DNA of 64,000 nt from Chelydra serpentina (taxonomy: Eukaryota; Chordata; Testudines; Chelydridae), in contig JBAIAC010000040.1 in assembly GCA_037349315.1 (NCBI GenBank), forward strand, positions 11,736,001 through 11,800,000, written 5' to 3'. Below the pieces are notes generated by a model, which saw only the letters and a program-made list of their open reading frames with translations, was not told the DNA's origin and ran no database searches. The position numbers and the translations under genes are program-made. This document shows positions 32,584-43,352 of the stretch, piece by piece. Positions within the stretch are counted from its first letter, which is position 1. The number at the start of each line of letters is the position of its first letter.

Positions 32584-32813
32584 CAGTACCATATCAGAGA
32601 GACCGGGGGGATGATGTAATATCTTTTTTGGACCAACTTCTTTTGGGGTGAGAGACAAGCTTTCAAGCCACACAGATTTTTCTTCTTCAGGTTTGGGAAA
32701 GATACTCCCACCATGGCAGCTCAAAATCTTCTCTGGTCCAATAAAAGAGATTACCTGACCTACCTTGTCTGCCTAATATCCTGGGACCAACCTATGTTGC
32801 AGTACAATATCAG
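32584..32813 (+). mobile_element. Penelope-like retroelement end, fold-back form, with 14-bp target duplication
   Basis: The insert 32598-32799 lies between CAGTACCATATCAG and CAGTACAATATCAG (13 of 14 match). Short arms are inverted copies: GATGTAATATCTTTTTTGGA at 32612 and TCCAATAAAAGAGATTACC near 32738. The tail CCTAATATCCTGGGACCAAC matches the tail at 35.6 kb. It shares its plan with the 15.1-kb insertion but belongs to a different subfamily. Family name from memory. Confidence 0.75.
32645..32690 (-). ncRNA. Hammerhead-like core, second Penelope-like subfamily
   Basis: On the minus strand CTGAAGA (32684-32690) and GAAAGC (32659-32664) stand 19 nt apart, then GCTTGTCTC follows. CTGAAGA fits the hammerhead CUGANGA box, because its fifth base tolerates change. 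GAAA is intact, and a two-pair stem III ending in UC can be drawn. Stem II is weak in this copy (few AA/TT pairs), so catalysis is doubtful here. The call rests on motif order and on the known link between Penelope-like elements and hammerheads. Confidence 0.4.
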
Positions 32814-33029
32814 GCAGTAACAAGGTTTGCAAGGTTTGTTGCGGTAAGTAGAAGCTGTGCATCGCCCCATCTCCCCCTCCAAACCCAAGACTGACTTGTT
32901 CCCTCTTGGGGATTATAGGAAAACGGGCGGTTCTTCAAGTTTATTTTCTCATTGCAAAATGATTCTCTCCGAACCACCACTGAGGACTGGAGGAGAGAAT
33001 CTGGTCCTTGCATGGAAAGAAAGATTGTG
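32814..33029. other. No recognisable feature
   Basis: Unique-looking sequence. Confidence 0.35.
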
Positions 33030-33115
33030 GGCCTGATTCTTTGCTTGCTTACGCCAGTGAAAGTCCATTGACATCAGTGGAGTTACCCCTGATTTACACT
33101 GGTGGTGGGAGACTT
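33030..33115. mobile_element. Short ACGCCAGTG/CACTGGTG dyad repeat
   Basis: CTTGCTTACGCCAGTGAAAG, TTGACATCAGTGGAGTTACC and TGATTTACACTGGTG form the same mirrored plan as the 31.8-kb copy. Non-coding. Confidence 0.55.
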
Positions 33116-34312
33116 TCTTCTGGGATGTCCTTAATTACACCAGGCACATTGGCCCCATGCTGAAGAAGCCTAGGTTTTGCAGTTCATCTGAAATAGCTCC
33201 TGCCTCCTCTACAGCTGGTGCTGTGACCTGGGTCAGCTGTTAGCCTTCAGGACCCCTGATTAGTGGATTGTGTGGCACTGCTTGAGTTGAAAAAGCCTAC
33301 GACTTCCGCTCTGGAGCTCCCTTCCTTTGTTTATGCCCTACCTGCTGATGTGCAGCATCCTGTCTCCAGCCTCTCCCTTCTGGAGCGGGCATGAAAATAA
33401 TTTTGCAGCCTTGATTACTTTCTTTCTTGCAACTTCTATGTGATGTTTCCTCTGGCACCCAAGAATCTGAGTGCTGAAAAAACCTTGAAAAATGTGAGGT
33501 TTTTAATCCAAACTTATTCCAGGCTGGCTCCGAATGCTCCCATTAAAGTGTGGCCAGCTTTTCTTTTAATTAACTGCAGCAAGGCTTAAGAGAAAGAGTT
33601 AAGGGAAGAAAAATCCCATTAACACAACATACCCTTTGATAAACTTAAACTCCATCCTTCAGGCATTATTTTGTACTTTTTAACGTTTCAAAATTGAATC
33701 ATGAGTGCAACGTCAGCTGTAATTACTGGAGCCCATTACTGGGACCAGGGACAGGTGGCACTTAAAGAAATTGCTCTGGTGTTGGAATTTGTCAGTGAAA
33801 GCCGGACCAAGAGCTGTAGACCCGGCTTACTGCAAAGCTCATCACATAATAGATCATAGCAGAATCTCTTCAAGCATACAGGCCAAAAGAAAACTGTGTG
33901 TGAGCGAAAGGTGAGTGAATGTCACTGCTAAAAGATGAAAGTACTCTCCCTTTGTGGGCTTGATCCTGGATCCGCAATGGTGTCTTGAATGGTTTCCCTG
34001 ACCTCTTCCAGCAGGTTCGCTTCCCTTCCTAGCTTTCCGATATCCCCATTATTCTTTTAAACTATCCATTGCAAAAACGGAGCTACTCAGCCCTCCTCTT
34101 ACATTTTCCCCTCCCCTTTTCTGGATTACCACTGGACGCTGCCCATTTCTTAAGACAGAAACATTCGGGTTGATTTGACTCCTCTCATTCTGCCCTCGCT
34201 GCCAAGCCTTCCTTTTGTTCCCTCTGTAACATTTCTAAAAGCTGATCCTTTGTCATGTGCTTAAAGTTAGGCATGTGCTTAAGTACTATGCTGAACTTCA
34301 GCCATGAAGAGG
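33116..34312. other. Unique DNA, no gene seen
   Basis: About 1.2 kb with no repeat ends except a TTAAAGTTAGGCATGTGCTT fragment at 34261-34280, part of the small TTAAGC dyad family. Confidence 0.4.
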
Positions 34313-34396
34313 ATGGATACTCTTGGGGTTAAGTCACTGGACTGGTACTCAGGAGAGCTGGATTCAGCCCCTAGCTCTGCTATAAACTCCCCACTA

Positions 34397-35583
34397 GAGA
34401 ACATAAGAATGGCCATACTGGATCAGACCAATGGTCCATGTAGCCCAGTATCCTGTCTTCTGACAGTGGCTAATACCAGATGCTTCAAAGGGAATTAACA
34501 GAACAGGGCAATTATTGAGTGATCCATCCCCTCTCATCCAGTCCCAGCATCTGGTAGTCAGAGGTTTAGGGACACCCGGAGCATGGGGTTATGTCCCTGA
34601 CCATCTTGGCTCTATCCTCATCATGGATCTATCTTCCAAGAACGTATCTAATTCTTTTTTGAACCCAGTTATACTTTCGGCCTTCACAACATCCCCATGC
34701 AACGAATTCCACAGGTTGACTGTACACTGTGTGAAGGACTTCCTTTTGTTTATTTTAAACCTGTTGCCTATTAATTTCATTGGTTGGCCCCTGGTTTTGT
34801 GTTATGTGAAGGCAGGGGCGGCTCTGTTTTGTGCCGCCCCAAGCACGGCAGTCCGGCGGCGTTCCTGCGGGCGCTCCGCCGGTCCTGCACTGTCGGCGTT
34901 CCCACCGCCGAATTACCGCCGAATCCGCGGGCCCGGCGGACCTCCCGCAGAAATGCCGCCGAAGGCTGCCTGACTGCTGCCCTCGCAACTAGCGGCCGGC
35001 CGCCCCCCTGCGGCTTGCCTCCCTGGGCACGCGCTCGCTGTGCTGGTGCCTGGAGCTGGCCCTGCGTGAAGGGGTAAATAAAACTGCCTTATTCACTTTC
35101 TTCACACCATTCATGATTTTATAGACCTCTGTCATACCCACCTTAGTCATCTCTTTTCCAAGCTGAACAATTCCAGTCTTTTTAATCTCTCTTCTTATGA
35201 AAGCTGTTCCATACCCCTAATCATTTGTGTTGTCTGTACTTTTTTCTCTTCTAATATATCTTTTTTTGGATGAGGGGACAAGAATTCATGCAATATTCAA
35301 GATGTGGGCATCCCATGGATTTATTGTCTTATTATCTATCCCTTTCTTAATGGTTCCTAATATTCGGTTAGCTTTTTTGACTACCACTGCACATTGAGCG
35401 GATGTTTTCAGAGAGCTCTCGGCAATGACTCCAAGATCTTTCTTGAGTGGTAACAGATAAGTTAGACCCCATCATTTTGTAAGAATTGTTGGAATTGCAT
35501 TTCCAAAATGCATTACTTTGCATTTATCAACACAGAATTTCATCTGCCATTTTGTTGCCCATTCACCCAGTTTTGTGAGATCA
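34397..35583 (-). mobile_element. L3/CR1-clade LINE 3' part, longest copy in the window
   Basis: From the 3' end AGAACATAAGAATGGCCATA the copy runs on the minus strand through the C-terminal frame (KLIGNRFKINKRK, VNLWNSLHGDVV, ITGFKKELDTFLED at 34589-34780). Beyond the hAT insertion it continues upstream to about 35583 (TTTCATCTGCCATTTTGTTG on the plus strand). It is pseudogenic: 5'-truncated and disrupted. Its 5' edge abuts a Penelope-like tail. Confidence 0.85.
34805..35072. mobile_element. hAT-type GC-rich MITE inside the LINE
   Basis: The element 34813-35064 (252 bp) starts CAGGGGCGGCTC and ends GGAGCTGGCCCTG. The flanks are TGTGAAGG and CGTGAAGG (one mismatch in 8). The end sequence and GC-rich body with GCCGCCCCAAGCACG match the larger element at 43.4 kb, so they are one family. 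High GC here is transposon-derived, not a CpG-island promoter. Confidence 0.85.
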
Positions 35584-35663
35584 ATAGAAGATATTTCCTC
35601 ACCTACCTTATCTCTCTAGTATCCTGGGACCAACACAGATACAACTAAACTGTATAAACTCCC
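35581..35663 (+). mobile_element. Penelope-like element tail
   Basis: TCAATAGAAGATATTTCCTC, CTTATCTCTCTAGTATCCTG and GGACCAACACAGATACAAC match the 3' tail of the 32.6-kb Penelope-like insertion. It runs up to the right-hand TATAAACTCCC (35653-35663). The left partner of that duplication is at 34381-34391, on the other side of the LINE. Confidence 0.7.
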
Positions 35664-35994
35664 TGTTTAACTTTGGGGAAATTATTTAATCTTTGTGCCT
35701 CAGTTAGCCCATGACTGAGGGAGAGTAAAGGGCACCTTTTTAACATCCCTTCTCCTCAAAAACCCTGCCCCACCAAAATAAAACCCCTGATCTGATCAAC
35801 TCTGGACTTCGAGGAAGTTTAGACCTGAACTTGGGATCTGGGTTCATCTTTCAATGGAATCAATCAATTAATATATTCATGGAGCACAGATTTGGACTCT
35901 GTGCCTTAATTTCATTTATACTGAGCTCTAGACACGCCACATCTGCACCACTTGAAGGTTTTGAGGATTTAGGTTCCCTCATCTTAATAATAAT

Positions 35995-36345
35995 TAGAGC
36001 TGATCAAAATTTTCCAATGGAACATTTTTCCACAAACAAATAATTGATTTGTGTAAATGTTGTGTGTGAATGTGTCAGTTTTGATGAAATTTTGTTTAGA
36101 CAAAAATTGAAACAAATTGACTTGATCTGCTTCAACCTTATTGGATTGGAATGTTTCAATTTTTTTTTATTTTGAATAGACTTTTTTAATTTGGAAATTT
36201 TATTTTCTATTAATGTTCTAGAATAATATAATTTTTTAAAAGTCAAAATGGAAGCATTTTCATTGACCTGAAGCCATTTTTTTGGGGGGGGGAAATTTTG
36301 TTTAGTGGGTAATTTAAACTTTTCATTCTGATTCAGACAGAACAA
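35995..36345. mobile_element. AT-rich fold-back repeat (old)
   Basis: AGAGCTGATCAAAATTTTCC, GGAACATTTTTCCACAAAC and GGAAGCATTTTCATTGACC are typical blocks of an AT-rich inverted-repeat family, with a T-run and G-run inside. Similar to 1385-1735. Minus-strand frames rich in Lys, Asn and Ile arise from the base composition. Confidence 0.5.
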
Positions 36346-36364
36346 AAAAATAAATAAAGGAAAT

Positions 36365-36545
36365 TCTAAGTTTTGACCAAGAATACTTCCTTTCTCCCAC
36401 TTTTTACCTGTCTTCCCTACTTACATTGTAAGCTCTTTCGAGCAAGAACTATGTTTACATAGTGTCCTGTACAATGAAGCCTTAATCTTGTTTGGTGTCT
36501 CTAGGTGCTACTGAAATACAAATAATAAATGCCAGTGTAAATAGA
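36365..36545 (+). mobile_element. SINE/L2-like repeat body and tail
   Basis: TACATTGTAAGCTCTTTCGA, CATAGTGTCCTGTACAATGA and TGTCTCTAGGTGCTACTGAA, then ATACAAATAATAAA, in the order seen in other copies of this old family (17.3 kb). Confidence 0.7.
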
Positions 36546-38430
36546 ATCCCGATGTTAATAGGAGGCATTAAATCTGGTCAATAAGTCATACTAATTTTTG
36601 TATTTATAACATTTATTAATTTGCTTATTGTATGTTTCAATATTTTCCAAGTCCGATATTTTATTTTGAATAGCCTGCACATAATGGCAAATTGCCAACA
36701 CTGGGGCTAATTTCTTTGTAATGTGTGTAACTCTCAATGACAACAGTAATAACTCATATCAGCACCTGACTGCTAGATTCTTGCATCCCTTATCTGTATG
36801 GATACAAGAATATGTTTGCAACTCTGTATTGCATCACTGGTCCTAATGACCGCCTTGCTTTTTGTTATTGCTTTGGGTAGACAAATACAGAATTCCTGTA
36901 CACTTGTACAGCTAATCCATTTGCTATCATCTTGTATTTTGAGAAAAAACACTATTTAATTTATAGATATGTAAAAAACTATTGGTGCATGAATTTCATT
37001 AAATCACATTGGACTAAAAAGCAGGCTTTGTTTAATATAAAAGGATATTTTCTGTGAGACTCACTTAATATCACATTTGTTCAGTGAGTTGAATAAACCT
37101 AGCTGCTGCTTACCTTTCTGTAATCATATTATATGGACAGTGGCTTCAGATTTCATTTCCCCCAGATTTTTAGCTAGAACAACTTGCCCATCCAGAAAAT
37201 ATTATTATTAAAAGCAGGGCTAGCAGTACTAACTATTATTAAAGTTGCTTGACTCTTCCCCTTTATAAGACCCACTTTTCAGTTGGTTATAATAACTTTC
37301 CAAACTTTAACCATTTGGGCCAAATTTTCTGTGCCTCAGGGAGAATTGTTTTGGAAAATGTTAGTCAAAATGGTCCTGCCATTTCTGAAAATGGCAGGGA
37401 AAAATTGTTTTGCCCATGCTAAATTTTTTTTCGCTACCTTTTCTTTGAACTGCTCTAATGTCCTTTTGCGTCAGGGATTTGTCTTTTGCTGACCCTGTGA
37501 AAATCCATCTAAATTTGGCCAAACCTTTTGAAAAATTACAGTTTGCACAGGCCCAGTAGAGATGTGGTTGATTTTAGCAGCGAAAATATCTGAAGATTCC
37601 ATCCTTGCAGAGTATGCTCGAGTGTCTTACAGCTCCCAGTGCTGGCTAGACAGGGAACGTTCTATCCCCGCAGAACAACTGAGCCTGCATCCTCTAGCCC
37701 AGGGTACAGGGGCAACACTGGACTTTCCCTGTTATGACTGCTCTGGTTTGGGGTGGACCTGGGCCCAGGAATTGAGAGACAAAAACCTGACCAAGGGGGA
37801 GAGTAAGGGGTAAATTGGGACATGGAATCTTTTAAGACTTGAGGGGCAGAGGAAAAACTGGAACTGTCTGGCCAAGGAATCTGGGCGTCAGGGTGGGAAA
37901 AGAAGGCTGGGACTGGGAGCAGGCTGTGTGGGGCAGGGGAGACTGAGACACACTATTTTTTCCACAGGACCCATGCCTCATTCAGAATACAGGATGCCCC
38001 TGCCCTGGGGAATGAATCAGCGCCATGTAGTAAAGGAGTCAGTTGTCTGTAAAGCCCCTGCCTAATGTGTTGCATAAGCCAGAAAGTGTGTAGTGAATGA
38101 GGTAGGGGTTTGTAGGAAGAGAAAGAGTGCTCTCATGGTGAAGGCAGTCAAATTTTGCCCTGGAGAATGGAATTCTATCCCTACCTCTGCCACAGAGTTG
38201 ATGCTAGGCAAGTAACTTAACCCAAACTTTTTACAGGTGGTCGCTAATGGTATGGTCCTCCTTTTCTAGATGCCCGACATGAGACACTGGGGTCTGATTT
38301 GCAGGAGTGCTGAGCAGCTGAAGTCAATGGGAACTGTTCCTGGAACACATGAAATGCTATATAATGCTAAGTACTCTAATAAATCAGGTCCTATGCATCT
38401 CAAATTGGGCCCCCCAAATTAGTGGAAATT
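36546..38430. other. Unique DNA, no gene seen
   Basis: AT-rich first half; the second half from 37.6 kb is GC-richer. No recognisable domain in the open frames. A possible SINE fragment lies near 38195-38260 (CTACCTCTGCCACAG, CTAGGCAAGTAACTTAACCC). Confidence 0.4.
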
Positions 38431-38434
38431 TTTG

Positions 38435-38612
38435 ACCTTAATCTCTTTACCTAGGGAGGTGGTGGAATCTCCATCCTTAAAGGTTTTTAAGGCCCGGCTT
38501 GACAAAGCCTTGGCTGGGATGATTTAGTTGGTGCTGGTCCTGCTTTGAGCAGGGGATTGGACTAGATGACCTCCTGAGGTCTCTTCCAACCCTAATATTC
38601 TGTGATTCTACG
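38435..38612 (+). mobile_element. CR1 LINE 3' end
   Basis: The plus strand reads through a CR1-like C-terminus (GGTGGTGGAATCTCC ... TTAAGGCCCGGCTTGACAAA), a stop, then GGGATTGGACTAGATGACCT and GTCTCTTCCAACCC, to the terminal ATTCTGTGATTCTA. The 8-bp-type ATTCTGTG tail is the CR1 hallmark. 5'-truncated. Confidence 0.93.
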
Positions 38613-39629
38613 TGGTGCAGCATTACACCTTGTAGCACCTGGTCATGGTACTGATATTGTGCACGGCATTTAGCCATCAAATGTTTTGGTATTCTTGAGA
38701 ATACCAAAGGCAGGTAAACCAGAGAGAGTTTCCAAACTGTGATGAATGGGGAGTCTGCAAGCATGCAAAGTAGATTAGAGATTTTTTTTTAAAAATTATT
38801 TTAAGTGAGAGATGTCAAGGATCTGATCCTGTATTGCTTAATCTTGGCAAAACTCCTATTGAAGGCAATGGGGGGAGTTCAGGTGCAGGACCTCCATGGG
38901 AAACTTTAACTTGTATTAACAGTTAAACTCTTTGTTGATATTTCTCTTGTCTCAGTATATTTATCTGTTTCCAGTAATGCTCTCCCTGTTTTCAGTCTCC
39001 CATGATTCCAAGTAGCTCCTATCATTGGTAAGGTAAGTAGGATTTACCCATCTGGTTCAAGAGGTCTTTCCTATCACCTTGCATGTCTGATAGCAAGTAT
39101 AATAGTATCCCCTAGTAGGTCAGTAGATGCTGACCTCTGCCATGTCACAGATTTATAACAACCATTTGTAATTCTGACCAGTGTCACGTGAAAGGAAAGA
39201 AACACCAGTCTCTCGCCAGTATTCCTGTGTGTCACACTCTTAGTACAATAGAGTGGTTTTCTCCCTGTGTCTCCATCTTACCTTTTTGGAATCCAGCTCC
39301 CTAACTGCTAAGCAGACTTCATATTGTATTCCCAGCTGAACCAATACGAGATTATCTGAATAATAAATTATGCAGGCCGTGCCTCTGTGCTGAGCTACAT
39401 ACATTTCATGCTGGAGAAATGAAAATGGATCAGCCTAGAGCCTTGGCTGTATCAACTTTAAAAAAAAAATCCTGAGTCATCTATTTTTAAATGTTACCAA
39501 AAGGTGACCAGTGTAATAATAGGGCAAATTAATTTCTGGGTATGACAAATTTATGAGTCTGTAAATCCTGAGATCTTTTTATAAGAGCCACTTTAAAGTG
39601 TAGACAGTGGAGTATCGGAAGAGAAGAAA
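38613..39629. other. Mostly unique DNA
   Basis: A dyad-repeat fragment lies at 38820-38905 (TCTGATCCTGTATTGCTTAA, then CTATTGAAGGCAATGGGGGG). Nothing else is supportable. Confidence 0.4.
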
Positions 39630-39832
39630 GGTGTCCTAGTGACTAGTTCACTGACTTGGGCCTTAGGAGACCTGGATTCAATTTCTGGCTTCTGGGGTGA
39701 CCTTGGCCAAGTTAATTAATTGGTCACATGCCTCAGTTTCCCATTTGTAAAATGAGTAATTCTTCCCTCCCTCACAAGGGTGTTGTATGGGGCTAGTATC
39801 CATTGAGGAATGTGAGGTGTGCTGTTACTATG
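39630..39832 (+). mobile_element. tRNA-derived SINE (CryI type)
   Basis: The head GTCCTAGTGACTAGTTCACT and CTTAGGAGACCTGGATTCAA resembles tRNA A- and B-box regions. The body GACCTTGGCCAAGTTAATTA, CTCAGTTTCCCATTTGTAAA and ATGAGTAATT follows, then a CATTGAGGAATGTGAGGTG tail. About 200 bp, diverged. Confidence 0.8.
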
Positions 39833-41094
39833 CTGATGGAAGTCTTAGGAAATTACTTTTAATTTGAAGCTGCAAAACCCAGAATAGTGGGAAGTTTTCT
39901 AAAATGGAAAGAAATTGCCAGCTGTTGCCTCAGGTTCCAAAGGGACCCAGATGATATTTTAGGCCATATTAAAATAGCTCGTGGGTGTTACGGCTGCAGT
40001 GAAGGCAAGGCAGGATGGAAGAATCAGAAATAGTTTGGACACTCTAAAGAGCTGGCACACAAGGAAGTTGGATTAAATGATAGAAAAGGGTCAATTGTAG
40101 GATAGGGATGAAGAGTGGAGGGGGATGTAGTTTTTAGCAGCTTCTATTAACTGCACAAGTTCAGCAGTGGGGAGATCGTATCATGGTGGTAGCTGCTTTT
40201 GCTGTAAAAGCATTTCTGCAAGGGAGGCACAAGGTCCACCCACAGAGGTCTCCCTCTGCACATGGTCCTTTCCCTTTCTCTAGGGTTATCATTGATGAAT
40301 TGCTACTCTTAGTTTAAGACAGTGCATCACAAACAAATGAATGTGTTCTCAGGTTCAAACTTCATCGTCAGACTTTTTGCCTGTGCTGTGTCTGGCGGAT
40401 GCATATGACTCACATATGAAATGATCTTCTGATCTTTATTTTTCATCTCCTGTCCCAGGATAGCACCGAGGACACCATATGTAGGATCTGGAATGAGTAT
40501 CAAATCAGCCGAGGGATCAAAATATGACATGGGGGCAGATGTGTGTAATTCAGAGGCATGCAATCACAGAAATACAGCATGTTGTCTAGCTAGTGCACAG
40601 ACATACATTTGAAAAGTGATTTAAAAATTTCGACCAGTAATGTGGCTCTGGCTAGAAAAAATTTCACTTCCCTAGCATTTACAGTCTGACTTGCTCCTTT
40701 AATAGCCTGGACGTTTACAGTGTGAAGACCAAATCCTTATGAAAAAGCAACTTTTTTAAAAAATGGAAGATAATGTGCTGAAAAAATTCACACATTTCTT
40801 TATTTCAAGTAAGGCTGTGAACTTTCAACCCCTGAAAAACACCACTTTAGAACTTCGTGTTGCCATCTGGTATTTCTAAAAACTAAAGTACCTGTGAGGT
40901 TAAAGGTATTACTTGCTGGTTGAATAATGGCTCTGATAATATCTTCAAAGACCTCCGCCACTGTGAGGAGCCCTTTATACCTCAAGAGCAGTAGGTGACG
41001 CTGAACATGTGCATTAGATTTGGACAGTTGGCTGCACCTTGGTTGCAGTTAAAGGTTATAATCCCAGGCAACGGGTTTCAGCGGACACTAGATT
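39833..41094. other. Unique DNA, no gene seen
   Basis: About 1.3 kb with no repeat ends and no protein-like frame. Confidence 0.4.
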
Positions 41095-41200
41095 CGGCAC
41101 TAGGAGTAAATTTTTTAAAAGCCCCTACCTATACGATTTAGGTAACTCCCATTGAACATCGGTAGAACTTGGGCACCTAAGTCACTTTTGAAAATGGACC
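41095..41200. mobile_element. Small palindromic MITE (relative of 1204-1375)
   Basis: TAAAAGCCCCTACCTATACG, GTAACTCCCATTGAACATC and GGGCACCTAAGTCACTTTTG, then AAAATGG, share the blocks and spacing of the 1.2-kb copy, strongly diverged. Confidence 0.45.
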
Positions 41201-43122
41201 TTCTGAAACTTTGTACCCCAGGACCAGGAAAAAAATACCCTTCAAGGCAACCAGTCCTGGCAACAGTGAAACTAGGGAGGCAACAGCTACCCCAGGCTGA
41301 CCTTCCTCTCCTATTTATATTCAAATTCAGAGAAGCCTAAACAATCCAAGGCCTAACCAGGTTACGTTCACCGCTGGCCCAGATGGAACCTACCCCAAGG
41401 CTTGGTGACAACATGTAACTCCATGCCGGCTACCTCAGAAGGAAATTTTGAACCACCCCACAAGGGCTCAGGCATCCTTGTGAGTTGGCACAGGGGGTGG
41501 GCCAATGCCTAATTTGCATCTCCCAGCTTCTGAGGGATGGTTTGGGAAACCCAGAACCTGATCATTCTGACCTCACAAAGGGAAATCTAACCTCAGCTGT
41601 CCAGATAAAACCACCCAAAGTTGGGACTCTCGGAATGAAACAAACCACAATTAATGTAACCATAACACCTGCATGCACCTGACGATTGGTGCATGCCTGC
41701 ACCATTACTTCAGGTACCCGAGCAACCCAGTTCAGCATGAAACCCATAATTACTTCATGAACAACACTGATGAGAAGATGGGCCTCTGGAAGGTTAACAA
41801 GTCTGGGCTGTGGCAGATAAATGAGAGCAGTGAATTCCAAACTCAAGGAGTCCTCATGATTAACACCCTGCATGCAATCAGCTCTCATTTATATCAAGGG
41901 CACCTGCTAACGTGCATGCACCCCATCAGCTCCTTGTTTGGCCATCTTGAGTTTAAAACCATGCCTGCTTAATATTTGGCTTTACACTGCAATGCTCTGT
42001 TATGCATAGCTTTGTGCATTTCATGCTTGCTGGGATATTTTCGAAAATCTCATATGCTTTGGCTCCAACATAGTGCAACAATAATCTTTCCATCTTTGAC
42101 CTTGTTTGTATCCATAGCTGCTAGTTAATTTTCAGATTGGAGAAGCCATTTTCACCCATTTCAAGGTTTGAGGGCCTCAGTCTCTTCTCACTTACAGCAA
42201 CTTTACATTGCTAACTCCAGTGACTTCAGCTGAGTTGTTCCTGATTTACAGTGCTGTAAATGAGAGACAAATGGGCCCTCAATGCAATAAAAAATACCAG
42301 GAGAAGTAGCTACTATTTCAGTCATCTTAGCTGCAGTACATATATTTTCTGTTATACAAGCTTGCAAATGATACCTATTCATACAAAGCCACAGGAACCT
42401 GACAGAAATTTCCATCAGTGGGGTTTAAAGGATGCTTTAAAATCTTAGCTGGCAGAACTACTATTCATATTCCTAATACATTCATATTACTTTACAGTCC
42501 AACATCAGCCCTGCTTATTTACCTCATGAAGCTTGTGTCTCAGCAGAAAGGTTATGAGGAAGTTTTTAGCTTAAGGCTTTTTTCTTCTGTTCCCCAACTC
42601 TGAGGAGAGACATATATGATCACCGTCCTGCAACATCTTCAAGCCCTTTGTAAATAGCTCAAGGACTGACAGACCGTGCAATTAGCCATGCTCGCTCATC
42701 CCTTGGACAGTGGTTCACAACGTGACCATGACTGTCATCCCTGTTTTAATGACTACAAACCATTCCAGCCGCTTTATTAAAGTAAAATAATGTTTTCTTC
42801 ACCCCCATTGTTGCCTCTTGTGGAGGCCACATTTTGCAAAGTTGGGGGCCTAAAGTTAAGCATGATTTTAGGAGCCTAGGTATGTAGGGTGAAACTCTGG
42901 TGACACTGAAGTCGGTGGGGGTCTGGTGCTTGAAACAAAGTGCTGTTGAAGTCAGTGGAAAGACTCCCATTGATTTCAGTGTCGGCTATGGAGCAGGCCT
43001 CTAAAGAACTGTCCTGATTCACCACGGTGCCATGCAACCTCAGCACTCGCTGAGGCAAATGGGAATAAAGTCATAGCAAGCATGCAGCTCAGTGACAGCT
43101 GCTTGATCCTCCTTCACTCTGT
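41201..43122. other. Unique DNA with minor dyad repeats
   Basis: No gene is supported. Dyad fragments lie near 42195-42265 (CTAACTCCAGTGACTTCAGC, TGATTTACAGTGCTGTAAAT) and 42890-42985 (CTGAAGTCGGTGGGG, TTGAAGTCAGTGG, ATTGATTTCAGTG). Confidence 0.4.
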
Positions 43123-43352
43123 TGGGGTTTGTCTACATGAGGAGTTACTCCAGACTAGCTATTCCATGGAATTCATCAGGGTGGAGGCTTTTATTTAGAG
43201 GGCCTTATTCTGAATTAGCTGGAGCTACTTTGGAAATGGATTAAGCACACTTGGAATCAAGCAACACTCTTATTCCTCAGGAAGAGCATCTGCCCCTACA
43301 TGGAGTGAATCGGGAATAGTTCATCCACTTTGAATTCACCCTCTACTTTATT

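Larger units (their letters stand above)
34313..35740 (+). mobile_element. tRNA-derived SINE (CryI type), split by a large insertion
   Basis: The first part, 34313-34391, reads TAAGTCACTGGACTGGTACT, CAGGAGAGCTGGATTCAGCC and TAGCTCTGC. The second part, 35653-35740, resumes with CTTTGGGGAAATTATTTAAT and TGTGCCTCAGTTAGCCC. The two halves join at a TATAAACTCCC duplication, so the SINE is older than the LINE and Penelope-like sequence between them. Confidence 0.8.

Noticed and set aside
34784..35077. GC-rich block that could be a CpG-island promoter
   Set aside because: It has hAT inverted ends and a nearly perfect 8-bp duplication inside a LINE, so the composition comes from the transposon.
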